From the NCBI GenBank assembly GCA_020724265.1, contig DYHH01000016.1:1-64000 (forward strand): a DNA stretch of 64,000 bases, in the 5' to 3' direction. The stretch comes from Melioribacter roseus (GTDB lineage Bacteria; Bacteroidota; Ignavibacteria; Ignavibacteriales; Melioribacteraceae). Positions 17,455-25,428 of the stretch are shown here, in pieces. The first letter of the stretch is position 1. Each line of letters opens with the position of its first letter. Made by a program: the position numbers and the translations under genes. A model generated the notes under the pieces. It saw nothing but the letters and a program-made list of their open reading frames with translations, did no database searches and was not told the origin of the DNA.

Positions 17455-17730
17455 TCAAACAACTTCAATGTGAATTTTTCTTCCAAGAGTTTTTGCATAT
17501 CGACGAAGAGTTGAAAGCCTTATATCTTCCGAATGGTTTTCTATTCTAGAAATGACAGACTTCTTTGTATTCAACTTTACGGCTAATTCTTCCTGGGTCA
17601 TTCCACTTTCTTCTCTCAATTGTTTTAACAAAACACCAATTTTAAAATTCTGATACCCAATGTCATAATTTTTCGCAAAATCTTTGTCGTTTTCTTTTCT
17701 CTTTGCAATATACTTTTTCAGATCACTCAT
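17455..17730 (-). CDS. XRE-family antitoxin (HigA-like)
   Basis: This 91-residue protein has a helix-turn-helix of the Cro/CI type (LLKQLREESGMTQEELAVKL, then NTKKSVISRIENHSEDIRLS). It is the second gene of a toxin-first pair and overlaps the toxin gene by 8 bp. HigA-type antitoxins neutralise the toxin and repress the operon through a palindrome near the toxin start. Confidence 0.85.
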   Translation of the reverse strand: MSDLKKYIAKRKENDKDFAKNYDIGYQNFKIGVLLKQLREESGMTQEELAVKLNTKKSVISRIENHSEDIRLSTLRRYAKTLGRKIHIEVV

Positions 17731-18094
17731 TTTGTTTTTTCCTTTGATAAAAATTTCTTTTTCTTTCTTCAGCTAACTTAATTTCACTTAAAGGGGTTTT
17801 TTGTGATTTTTTAGTAAAACCATTTGTCACAATAAAGTTTTGACTACTTTCGAAAAAGCCCAGTAGTCTAAAAATATGGCTAGAAAAAACTATTCTTATT
17901 TCCCAAATATCTTTGGTATTAGTCAATTTCTTTAAATATTGCTTTGGAACTTTGGGTAAATCTTCAATCAATTCCAAAACCCAGGCTATCTTTTGAACAT
18001 GTTTGCCATCAAGAGAATCCAAATAATCAGCTACAGGAGATTTGCCGGAATCTGATTTATAAAAATTAACCTCACGCATAAATAAAGTTAGCAT
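17723..18094 (-). CDS. RelE/HigB-like (Gp49 family) toxin
   Basis: The protein of 118-123 residues fits the phage-derived Gp49-like/HigB mRNA interferase group: SPVADYLDSLDGKHVQKIAWVLELI, then IWEIRIVFSSHIFRLLGFF, then a basic FTKKSQKTPLSEIKLAEERK end. Such toxins cut mRNA on the ribosome. Two starts are possible, ATG at 18094 or at 18079 (MREVNFYK); the latter fits the family better. Both lie within or beside the operator palindrome. Confidence 0.85.
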   Translation of the reverse strand: MLTLFMREVNFYKSDSGKSPVADYLDSLDGKHVQKIAWVLELIEDLPKVPKQYLKKLTNTKDIWEIRIVFSSHIFRLLGFFESSQNFIVTNGFTKKSQKTPLSEIKLAEERKRNFYQRKKQNE

Positions 18095-18101
18095 TTATGC
18101 G
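18075..18101. promoter_or_regulatory. Palindromic operator over the toxin start codon
   Basis: CGCATAAAT (18075-18083) and ATTTATGCG (18093-18101) form a perfect inverted repeat with a 9-bp spacer. It covers both candidate start codons of the toxin gene. It is the expected place and form for an autoregulatory HigA-type site. Confidence 0.6.
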
Positions 18102-18200
18102 AACATTTTTCAATGATTATTTGATTATGTTTGCACATAAATTTTTGGTAATTGGAGATTAATTACTAGTATTTTGTTTTATAATTTGAGTTAGTACGTA

Positions 18201-18368
18201 ATGAAAAAAGACAAAACTTTTTGTGATTTGAGCAAAGAGTATATCGCAAAACATTTAGATGAAATAATTACTTTGATTGATAAACCGAAATTTATCTGTC
18301 GAAAATGTGCTCGTGTGGCAAACGAATCAACACATCTTTGTAAACCTGTAAAGCTGAAAAATAAATGA
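18201..18368 (+). CDS. Small zinc-ribbon-like protein (55 residues)
   Basis: An ATG at 18201 opens 55 codons ending in TGA at 18366-18368. The centre reads KFICRKCARVANESTHLCKP, a CxxC...HxC cluster (C33, C36, H45, C47) that should bind one zinc. The composition is charged and the frame overlaps the next gene by 4 bp (ATGA), which supports translation. The KCxRVAxxxxxLCKP pattern is shared, by recall, with small unannotated proteins in other phyla. Function unknown. Confidence 0.65.
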   Translation: MKKDKTFCDLSKEYIAKHLDEIITLIDKPKFICRKCARVANESTHLCKPVKLKNK

Positions 18369-18613
18369 TGTTCATTTTATTACTTGCAATAACATTTCTT
18401 ATAAATTTACCCTTCGGGTATTATCGTGTTACTCAAAAACGATTTTCAATTAAATGGTTCCTGGCTATTCATATTCCGGTGCCGATAATTCTAATTTTTA
18501 GATACTATTTCAACATCGGACATGAATGGTGTACTTTTCCTTTAATGATTACTGCGTTTTTCTCCGGACAATATCTTGGCTCTTGGTTTAGAACAAGATT
18601 ACTTCAATCATAA
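18365..18613 (+). CDS. Small integral membrane protein
   Basis: The 82-residue protein has three hydrophobic segments (about 1-18, 30-46 and 55-72) with a basic loop YYRVTQKRFSIKW after the first. Its start overlaps the stop of the zinc-ribbon gene, so the two are co-translated and probably work together. I do not recognise the family. Confidence 0.65.
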   Translation: MMFILLLAITFLINLPFGYYRVTQKRFSIKWFLAIHIPVPIILIFRYYFNIGHEWCTFPLMITAFFSGQYLGSWFRTRLLQS

Positions 18614-18709
18614 AATGTTGCTTAACAATTAAAAAAATATTACAAAAAAGTAACATTTTAGATAAATTTTCGTCTTAACAATAGCTCAATAAAACACAAT
18701 GGAGAAAAG

Positions 18710-20203
18710 ATGAAAATAATTACCAAGTTGCTTACACTTTTCTTGTTAAGCATAAATATATTCTCTCAAGTCGATTATGAAAAACTTGATCAATATATCG
18801 GAAAAGCAGTTAATGATTTTGAAGCTGTCGGGCTTGCAGTTGCGATTGTAAAAGATTCGCAAGTTGTATTCTCTAAAGCTTATGGTTATGCCGATATAGA
18901 ACAACAAACCCCATTGACAACAAAAAGTTTGTTTAATATTGCCTCCTGCACAAAAGCATTTATTTCTGCATTGGTTGCTAAACAAGTTGATGAAGGAAAC
19001 TTAAAATGGAGCGGCAAGGTTGTTGACCATATTCCGAATTTTAAGTTGAGCGATATATGGATTACAAATCAATTGAACATGGTTGACATATTAAGTCATA
19101 GAAGTGGATTAAAAACATTTGCCGGAGATTTACTTTGGTTTCAAACCGGTTACAGCAATAAAGAAATTATAGAGCGAATGCAATACATTCCGATTGAAAG
19201 AGAATTCAGAAGCGAATACGGTTATCAGAACAATATGTATATGATTGCCGGAGAAATTGTTTCGAAATCATCCGGTATGCAATGGTATGAATATTTGGAT
19301 AAAGAAATATTTGATAAACTTGATATGTCCACGTCAAAAGCAAGCAGTTCTCAATTGAATGAAAAAGATGATGTTGCTTATCCCCATCTAGAAAAGAAAA
19401 GATATCCCTTAGCAGTTGAAAAGCCGCATGCGGCGGGTTCAATATTTTCAAACGTGGATGAAATGAGTAACTGGGTAAAAATGCTTCTGAACAACGGCAG
19501 TTACAACGGCGAACAAGTATTAAGCGAAAAAGTTATTAATGATATGTTCACCCCGAGAACAATTCTTTGGCTTGGCAACTCAATGAGAAATGCCGGAGCA
19601 AATTTTCACCTTTATGGCTTGGGATGGTTTATGTATGATTATCACGGTCAAAAGATTATCTATCATGACGGAGGAATGCCGGGGTATATTTCAAGAACTA
19701 TGTTAGTCCCAAAAGAAAATCTCGGACTTGTAATTTTAACCAACGAAATAAACGCGTTACCACAAGCATTAAGTCTTCAAATTGTTGATTTATTTTTAGG
19801 GAATGATGCTGTTGATTGGGCTGCAGATTATTTAGAAAGAGTAAATAGATATAAGGAACAAGATGCGAAAAGAAAAAATGAGAAAGATGAAAACCGCATA
19901 ACAGCTACTAACCATTCACTTGAACAAGCAGGTTATACCGGCAAGTATAATGATAATTCTTACGGCGGAGCCAGTATCAAGTTAGTAGATGATGTTTTGG
20001 TTATTAAGTTTCCTACCGAAGGATTTGAAAGCGAGATGGAACACTGGCACTATGATACATTTAAAATCGAACTCGATGATTTTCTGCCAAGCGGATATGT
20101 AACTTTTAATTTTAATTCCAATGGTGAAGTAACAGGTTTTAAAATAGATTTACCCAATCCCGATTTTCATTTTAATGATTTGTATTTTGAAAAGATTGAT
20201 TGA
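18710..20203 (+). CDS. Secreted serine hydrolase of the class C beta-lactamase/PBP family
   Basis: After a signal peptide (1-19, ending IFSQ) the 497-residue protein has the three catalytic motifs of the family: SCTK (SxxK) near residue 84, YQN (YxN) near 172 and HDGG in place of KTG near 325. The C-terminal about 100 residues form a lipocalin-like DUF3471-type barrel (GYTGKYNDNSYGGAS). Proteins of this type are mostly D-peptidases or esterases rather than antibiotic-resistance enzymes. GGAGAA precedes the ATG. Confidence 0.87.
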   Translation: MKIITKLLTLFLLSINIFSQVDYEKLDQYIGKAVNDFEAVGLAVAIVKDSQVVFSKAYGYADIEQQTPLTTKSLFNIASCTKAFISALVAKQVDEGNLKWSGKVVDHIPNFKLSDIWITNQLNMVDILSHRSGLKTFAGDLLWFQTGYSNKEIIERMQYIPIEREFRSEYGYQNNMYMIAGEIVSKSSGMQWYEYLDKEIFDKLDMSTSKASSSQLNEKDDVAYPHLEKKRYPLAVEKPHAAGSIFSNVDEMSNWVKMLLNNGSYNGEQVLSEKVINDMFTPRTILWLGNSMRNAGANFHLYGLGWFMYDYHGQKIIYHDGGMPGYISRTMLVPKENLGLVILTNEINALPQALSLQIVDLFLGNDAVDWAADYLERVNRYKEQDAKRKNEKDENRITATNHSLEQAGYTGKYNDNSYGGASIKLVDDVLVIKFPTEGFESEMEHWHYDTFKIELDDFLPSGYVTFNFNSNGEVTGFKIDLPNPDFHFNDLYFEKID

Positions 20204-20252
20204 TGTTTAGAAAAGTTGAATTTGGATCAGCCCTCAATAATAGAGAGTTGAT

Positions 20253-21380
20253 CTAATGAATTTCCTTTTTATAACATCTTCTTCTTTTATGTTGTCGATG
20301 TTCGAAAAATTTCCACTGCGCTTGTACTTTTGAATTACTTTCAAGTTCTCTATTTGTTTCTACAAGACGAATGTTATTTTTAATAATCAGTTTGTTTATT
20401 TCATTCATTAAAATTGCATTTACACCTTTGTCCTGCATATCGGGACGAACAGCGGTTAAATACAAATCCAACCCGGGATTATTTTTCATCGCTTTAAGAA
20501 TATAAATAAAACCAAACGGAAATAGTTTGCCTTTTGCTTTCTGGAATGCTCTTGAAAGTGACGGCATCGTAATTCCGAAAGCAACCATTTCATTTTTTTC
20601 ATTCAGCACAACAGGCAAGTATTCCGGTTTAATAAAACCGAAATACTGTTTTACATACATGTCAATTTGTTTGTCGGAAAGTTCAACGAAACCGTAAAGG
20701 TCTTTATAGGAAGAATTAATCAAATAAAACATCTCTCTTGCATAAGGTAAAAGTTCTTTTGGTTTGTTAACACGAAGCACATGTAGTTTGTTTCTATTCA
20801 AAGCAATGTCGCTAATTCGGCTGATCTTTTCCGGTACCGGATCCGAAGTCATTTTAACTTGGTACTCAATCCAATCAATATCTTTTGTATAGCCGTTTCT
20901 TTCTATTAGTCTGGGATAATATGGATAATTATAAATAGCACCAAGTGTACTTACCTCGTCAAATCCTTCAATAAGCGTTCCTTCTCCGTCCATATCGGTA
21001 AAGCCAAGCGGACCGTGGACTTCATGCATATCTTTTTCTTTAGCCCAATTTTCAACAGTACTTAAAAGTGAAGAACAAACTTCTTCATCGTCGATAAAAT
21101 CAATCCACCCGAAACGCATAATTTTTTTATTGAACTTATCATTGAACTTGTGATTAATTATGCCGGCAATTCTTCCAACGAGTTCTTCGTTTTTATAAGC
21201 AAGCCAATATTTTGTTTCGCAAAAATCAAAGGCGGGATTTTTATCACGACGTAAAGAGAAAAGCTCTTCCTTTTTAAGAGGGGGTACCCAATACTTGTCG
21301 TTTTTATACAATTTGTATTGAAAATCTACAAAGCGTTTTAAATCTTTATCCGAGGTTACTTCTTTTAATGATATACTCAT
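20253..21380 (-). CDS. GNAT-fold N-acetyltransferase-like protein
   Basis: The 375-residue protein belongs to a conserved family with N-terminal FQYKLYKNDKYWVPPL and ETKYWLAYKNEELVGRIAGI, followed by a GPLGFTDMDGEGTLIEGFDE block. The C-terminal half carries a second GNAT-like domain (YLTAVRPDMQDKGVNAILMNEI) and ends WKFFEHRQHKRRRCY. By recall, this family is widespread in Bacteroidota with no known substrate. It is monocistronic and convergent with the hydrolase gene. Confidence 0.75.
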   Translation of the reverse strand: MSISLKEVTSDKDLKRFVDFQYKLYKNDKYWVPPLKKEELFSLRRDKNPAFDFCETKYWLAYKNEELVGRIAGIINHKFNDKFNKKIMRFGWIDFIDDEEVCSSLLSTVENWAKEKDMHEVHGPLGFTDMDGEGTLIEGFDEVSTLGAIYNYPYYPRLIERNGYTKDIDWIEYQVKMTSDPVPEKISRISDIALNRNKLHVLRVNKPKELLPYAREMFYLINSSYKDLYGFVELSDKQIDMYVKQYFGFIKPEYLPVVLNEKNEMVAFGITMPSLSRAFQKAKGKLFPFGFIYILKAMKNNPGLDLYLTAVRPDMQDKGVNAILMNEINKLIIKNNIRLVETNRELESNSKVQAQWKFFEHRQHKRRRCYKKEIH

Positions 21381-21661
21381 ATTCTCCGGCAGCTGAAATT
21401 ACGAAGTCGAAACAATTAACTTTTCGAAACGATAGTTTTCGTAAAGAGGAAAGCTGTTGTTTAATTTGAAATTGCAAACACAAAAATGCAAAAATTAATT
21501 AATGATACAAGAGATAAATTTTATATGTTTTCTCTAATTATATATTCGACATCTTGCTTTAAGATGAAATCGGATTAATTGATTGCTGTTTACTTTAAAC
21601 TTGATTCTAATTGGAATTAGAAATATTTTGATTACCGGCAATCAACTTTTATCAAACTTTA

Positions 21662-21877
21662 ATGAGTCAGTTAGATTTGATGCTTACATCAATCATACCG
21701 ATTATTTTTGGTTTAGTTTTAATACTATTTAATAAACTAATTACAGAGAGTTATGAAAAGATTGCTAAACGTGACGGATCTGCTTTTCGCAGATTTATTA
21801 CAACAACTCGAATTATTATCGGTGGAGTGTTTTTTATTGTTGTCGGTATTATAAAATTAATTGAAAGTGATATTTGA
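21662..21877 (+). CDS. Small two-helix membrane protein
   Basis: The 71-residue protein has a hydrophobic helix at about 8-25, a basic amphipathic loop (ESYEKIAKRDGSAFRRF) and a second helix at 48-66. Its stop codon overlaps a second, similar short frame (TTGA). It lies about 130 bp before the reverse-transcriptase RNA. Family unknown. Confidence 0.5.
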   Translation: MSQLDLMLTSIIPIIFGLVLILFNKLITESYEKIAKRDGSAFRRFITTTRIIIGGVFFIVVGIIKLIESDI

Positions 21878-21996
21878 TTTCTTGGGATAAAATATTACTT
21901 AATAGCGCACCAATACTTGCGGGTATAGTTGCTATTATATTTAACAAACAAATTAACGAGAGCATAATTAAATTCTATACTATAAATTTAAAATGA
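21874..21996 (+). CDS. 40-residue membrane peptide related to the preceding protein
   Basis: A TTG at 21874, overlapping the previous stop codon (TTGA), opens 40 codons to TGA at 21994-21996. The product, with SAPILAGIVAIIFNKQINES, aligns with SIIPIIFGLVLILFNKLITES in the preceding protein, so it is a shortened paralogue lacking the second helix. It may be a real coupled peptide or the remnant of a duplicated gene. Confidence 0.4.
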   Translation: MISWDKILLNSAPILAGIVAIIFNKQINESIIKFYTINLK

Positions 21997-22006
21997 GATA
22001 ATTATA

Positions 22007-22123
22007 GGGCGAGGCATTTAAAAAACAATCTGGGCAGTCAATAACTCTAGTTGTTTTGATTAGTTCTCTAACTCATTCAATTTCGAGTGACTTCTCGGTA
22101 AAACACAACACATTACCTCGCCC
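22007..22123 (+). ncRNA. Structured non-coding RNA of the two-reverse-transcriptase locus
   Basis: GGGCGAGG (22007-22014) is perfectly complementary to CCTCGCCC (22116-22123), a GC-rich closing stem in very AT-rich DNA. Inside it AGTCA (22036-22040) can pair with TGACT (22088-22092), a hairpin ATAAC-TCTA-GTTGT (or 6 bp using 22040) occupies 22040-22055, and ACTC/GAGT form another at 22071-22088. The segment 22093-22115 stays unpaired and holds AACACAACACA (22102-22112). An alternative hairpin, GGTAA/TTACC (22097-22101/22113-22117), would present the same AC-rich bases as an 11-nt loop. The RNA ends 5 bp before the first reverse-transcriptase start codon. Boundaries are inferred from the stem. 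Confidence 0.7.
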
Positions 22124-22128
22124 TTATT

Positions 22129-23442
22129 ATGAAAAGATATTTAACAAAAGATAATTTAGATAAGATTTTTGAAACGTATTCATCTACTCTGAAAACAGGT
22201 GTAGATAAGATTACAAGTCAAAAGTTTTTTGAAATTAAGAACGATGAGTTTGATCTTATAATTGAAAAATCTTTATCTCAGGAATACAAGTTTACAAGAT
22301 GGAAAAAAATTTTATTGTCAAACAATCGCGAAGCATATATCCCGACAGTACGGGATAGAATTTTAATAGAGTTATTACATAGAATTTTACGAAAAAAATA
22401 TCGAGTTAGATATGAGAATAGACATAGAATAATTAGTGTTCTTAAAAGCAAATTGGAAACGCATATTGATCGCCATGTTTTTCGATTGGATATAAAGAAA
22501 TTCTTTCCCTCAATACCACATACGTTATTATTAAATAGAATAAAAAAACAATCGCTATTATCTCCCTTTGAGTATTACTTAGTCAAAGAGTATCTGAAAA
22601 ATAAAAATGGTAAAGGAGTTCCGATAGGATTATCTCTCAGCAGTCTTCTAGCTGAAATATATTTAGAAGAGTTTGATCGCAAGATGAGGAGGATAGATCA
22701 AAGAATTTGTTGTTATTATAGGTATGTAGATGATATAGTATTAATCTTTAATGGCAATTTACAGACAGAAGAAATAAAGTATATCGAGAAAACAATATTC
22801 AGAATATTTAAGGAGTTCGGACTTAAAAACAACAATGAAAAATATATGAATGTTTTGTTCCAATCAAAATCAAATCTATTCAATTCATTCAGTTATTTAG
22901 GATATAAGTTTATCAAAGTTCGTGGACAATTAAAGTTATTTATAGATGATAAAAAATTAATAAAAATACTAAACAAAATTGACCTTACCTTTAACGACTA
23001 TGCAACTAATAAAAATTTGGACCTATTAAAAGAAAGACTTCGATTTCTCGTTAGAAGAAATACAATGCTAAAAAAGAATCCTCATTTAGAAAGAAATTTG
23101 AATTTAATAAAAAGACCTAGACTAGTGAATTATGGTACTGTAGAAAATTATAAAAGTGTTTGTTCAGAACAGTGGAAAGGGTTAGACAGATATTTGCAAA
23201 GTAGGTTTTACAATGTTCTGCAAAATAAAATAAAAAAAGATCGTCAATTAAAAAATGAAATATTCTCTCTTTCGTTTGCCAGATCTGTTGACTCTGGAGC
23301 AATAAATCTTTTTCACAAAAAAGACAATGATTACTTTCGCAGAAAAATATTGTTACTTAATAAAAGTATGTCTCTTGCACAACTTATGAGATTCAATCGA
23401 AAAGAACTTGAGAAAACATATAAAGAAATTCTAAAAATATAA
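22129..23442 (+). CDS. drt3a: Antiviral reverse transcriptase, Drt3a-like (UG3 group)
   Basis: The 437-residue protein is a complete reverse-transcriptase core: IPTVRDRILIELLHRIL in the fingers, motif A FRLDIKKFFPSI (D121), motif B GVPIGLSLSSLLAEIYL (163-179) and motif C YRYVDDIVLIF (YVDD 199-202). A helical thumb and C-terminal region of about 180 residues follows. No maturase, endonuclease or protease domain is attached. It is the first of two different reverse transcriptases directly after a structured RNA, which is the layout I know for DRT type 3. In that system this enzyme would copy the RNA. The UG3 assignment is by architecture and recall, not by a profile search. Confidence 0.8.
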   Translation: MKRYLTKDNLDKIFETYSSTLKTGVDKITSQKFFEIKNDEFDLIIEKSLSQEYKFTRWKKILLSNNREAYIPTVRDRILIELLHRILRKKYRVRYENRHRIISVLKSKLETHIDRHVFRLDIKKFFPSIPHTLLLNRIKKQSLLSPFEYYLVKEYLKNKNGKGVPIGLSLSSLLAEIYLEEFDRKMRRIDQRICCYYRYVDDIVLIFNGNLQTEEIKYIEKTIFRIFKEFGLKNNNEKYMNVLFQSKSNLFNSFSYLGYKFIKVRGQLKLFIDDKKLIKILNKIDLTFNDYATNKNLDLLKERLRFLVRRNTMLKKNPHLERNLNLIKRPRLVNYGTVENYKSVCSEQWKGLDRYLQSRFYNVLQNKIKKDRQLKNEIFSLSFARSVDSGAINLFHKKDNDYFRRKILLLNKSMSLAQLMRFNRKELEKTYKEILKI

Positions 23443-23452
23443 TAGGTGTTTT

Positions 23453-25351
23453 TTGAAAAATACATTTCTATTGACTGACGTACTTCCAGAAGAGTTGCCT
23501 TTACACTACAGCAATTATGACTTTTATAATTTTATAGATTCTAGTGAAATATGGTCTTCAATTTCTTCAATTGAATCTAGTTTAGGGATTGAGACTGAGC
23601 CTTTCAGTTTTTTTATATCAAAAACAGGTCGCGGGAAAAGATTGATGGGGTTGCCTCATCCGATAAGCCAACTTATATTTACAAAATTTATTGAATTGTA
23701 TGATGAGGAGCTTTTACATTATTTTAAAACGAATCATATTTTTTCATGTAGATATCCTTCAGCTATTACTCGTCAAAAGCATATGTCTGAAGATATTGTC
23801 GAAGTGGATATTGAAGATTGGAAATTAGAAAGGGTGAGAAACTACTTTAAGTATCCCAAAGTGACAATTGTTGACTTATATAAATCAAGACAATTATTTG
23901 ATCTTGAGTTGAAGTATTCACTTCTTGAAAAGTTAGATATACAGCAATTCTTTTCTAGTATTTATACTCACTCTATAGAGTGGGCCTATCTAGGAACAAA
24001 AGCCTTAGCTAAAAAAATTAGATTTAATAAGAATACGTTTAATTTAGGCTCAGTCTTAGATAGAATAATGCAGAAATCAAACAACTCTGAAACCAATGGT
24101 ATCTTAATTGGTCCTGAATTTTCAAGAATTGTTTCCGAGGTTATTCTTTCAAGAGTTGATAAACTGGTCTATATTGATCTAACGAAAAGAAATTTGCTGT
24201 TTAAGGATGATTACGAAGTTGTAAGGTATATCGATGACATTTTTGTATTTACTAATGATAACAAAATTGCTGAAACAATCATAGATGTTTATATAAAACG
24301 ATTGACTGAATTTAAACTTTCAATCAACCACGAGAAAAAATTCACAGAAAAGAGACCTTTCTTAAAAGATCATTCTTGGGTACCGAAACTAAAGAGAATA
24401 ATATCCAAATTAAGTTATTGGCTTAGAGACGAAAGTAGTAGTTTTAATAAGAAAATTTCATCGAAACGTAACATTGATTACAAAATTTCACTGATTAATG
24501 AGATAAAAGCTTTATTAAATGAATATACTAATCACTCACATCATATAATTTCATATCTTCTGTCAACTCTGTCAACTCAAACAGAAGAGATTTTTAAAAA
24601 CTTAATTAGTCTTGAAAAAATACAGGATGAACTTATTAATCATAGATTGCCTTATGTTCTTGACATAATTCAGTATCTGTTGATACTCTCGCCTAACACA
24701 AAAAATGTAATTAAATATTGCAAAACCTGTTATAACATTTTAAATATTAATAAGGATCTTGAGGAATTAGTTTTTAAGAAAAATTATGAAATATTAAAAT
24801 TTTGTGATAGTAATAATTCCGAGTTGTTGAATATTGTTATTATGTCTGCTAAGCTTAAAAAGGATTTTCCAAAGGTTATTCTATCTAATCAATTAAGTAC
24901 AACACCAAATTATTTCTCATTAGGTGTTATTTCATTTTATCTTTCAAAATTTAACAGAAAGTATAAATATCCCGAGATTTGTGATAAGGTTAATAAAGTT
25001 GTAATTGATATTCTTAACGATGTTGAATTTAATTATCACCTTGATATAAATGCAAATAATGTTGATAAACAAGTCAAATTCCTATTATGCTCTTTCGCAC
25101 CTATTATATTACACGATCTATATTCAGCGAACATTATATCTATAGAAAATAAAGTGAAAATTAAATCTTTGTTTGATAAAATAAATTCGTTATTACCAAA
25201 AATTAAAAACGAAAAATTTGTTTATCTTTTCGGAAAATATATTGTTGAACTAAATAAACCATTTATGAGATGGGATTACGATGTTGATATTGATATTCCT
25301 AAAATTATTCAAAGAAAATTAGAAGCCAATTTCTTAAAAGGATATGATTAA
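23453..25351 (+). CDS. drt3b: Antiviral reverse transcriptase, Drt3b-like (UG8 group)
   Basis: The start is a TTG at 23453 behind TAGGTG, 10 bp after the first reverse-transcriptase gene. The N-terminus LLTDVLPEELPLHYSNYDFY recalls other Drt3b proteins. Motif A is LEKLDIQQFFSSI (D162), motif B-like NGILIGPEFSRIVSEVIL (215-232) and motif C VVRYIDDIFVF (YIDD 259-262), so the active site is intact. About 370 residues of Lys/Ile/Asn-rich helical sequence follow, typical of the unknown-group antiviral enzymes. It shares little sequence with its partner. Base composition is richer in A+T than the flanking metabolic genes, consistent with transfer. Confidence 0.8.
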   Translation: MKNTFLLTDVLPEELPLHYSNYDFYNFIDSSEIWSSISSIESSLGIETEPFSFFISKTGRGKRLMGLPHPISQLIFTKFIELYDEELLHYFKTNHIFSCRYPSAITRQKHMSEDIVEVDIEDWKLERVRNYFKYPKVTIVDLYKSRQLFDLELKYSLLEKLDIQQFFSSIYTHSIEWAYLGTKALAKKIRFNKNTFNLGSVLDRIMQKSNNSETNGILIGPEFSRIVSEVILSRVDKLVYIDLTKRNLLFKDDYEVVRYIDDIFVFTNDNKIAETIIDVYIKRLTEFKLSINHEKKFTEKRPFLKDHSWVPKLKRIISKLSYWLRDESSSFNKKISSKRNIDYKISLINEIKALLNEYTNHSHHIISYLLSTLSTQTEEIFKNLISLEKIQDELINHRLPYVLDIIQYLLILSPNTKNVIKYCKTCYNILNINKDLEELVFKKNYEILKFCDSNNSELLNIVIMSAKLKKDFPKVILSNQLSTTPNYFSLGVISFYLSKFNRKYKYPEICDKVNKVVIDILNDVEFNYHLDINANNVDKQVKFLLCSFAPIILHDLYSANIISIENKVKIKSLFDKINSLLPKIKNEKFVYLFGKYIVELNKPFMRWDYDVDIDIPKIIQRKLEANFLKGYD

Positions 25352-25383
25352 TTGCACTCTCCGTTCAAAATTCCGTATCTTTA
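25352..25383 (+). promoter_or_regulatory. Bacteroidota-type promoter of the KamA-like gene
   Basis: TTG (25352-25354) and TATCTTTA (25376-25383) are separated by 21 bp and match the TTG/TAnnTTTG pattern except for the last base. The start codon lies 45 bp downstream behind AGAGGA. Confidence 0.45.
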
Positions 25384-25428
25384 AAAAACACGCCCAAAAT
25401 CATTTATAAATTAATAAAAGAGGAAATC

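Noticed and set aside
22129-25351. Group II intron, retron or diversity-generating retroelement
   Set aside because: There are two different reverse transcriptases without maturase or endonuclease domains, no intron-like flanks, no msr/msd-type repeats and no template/variable repeat pair. The architecture fits the antiviral two-enzyme type better.
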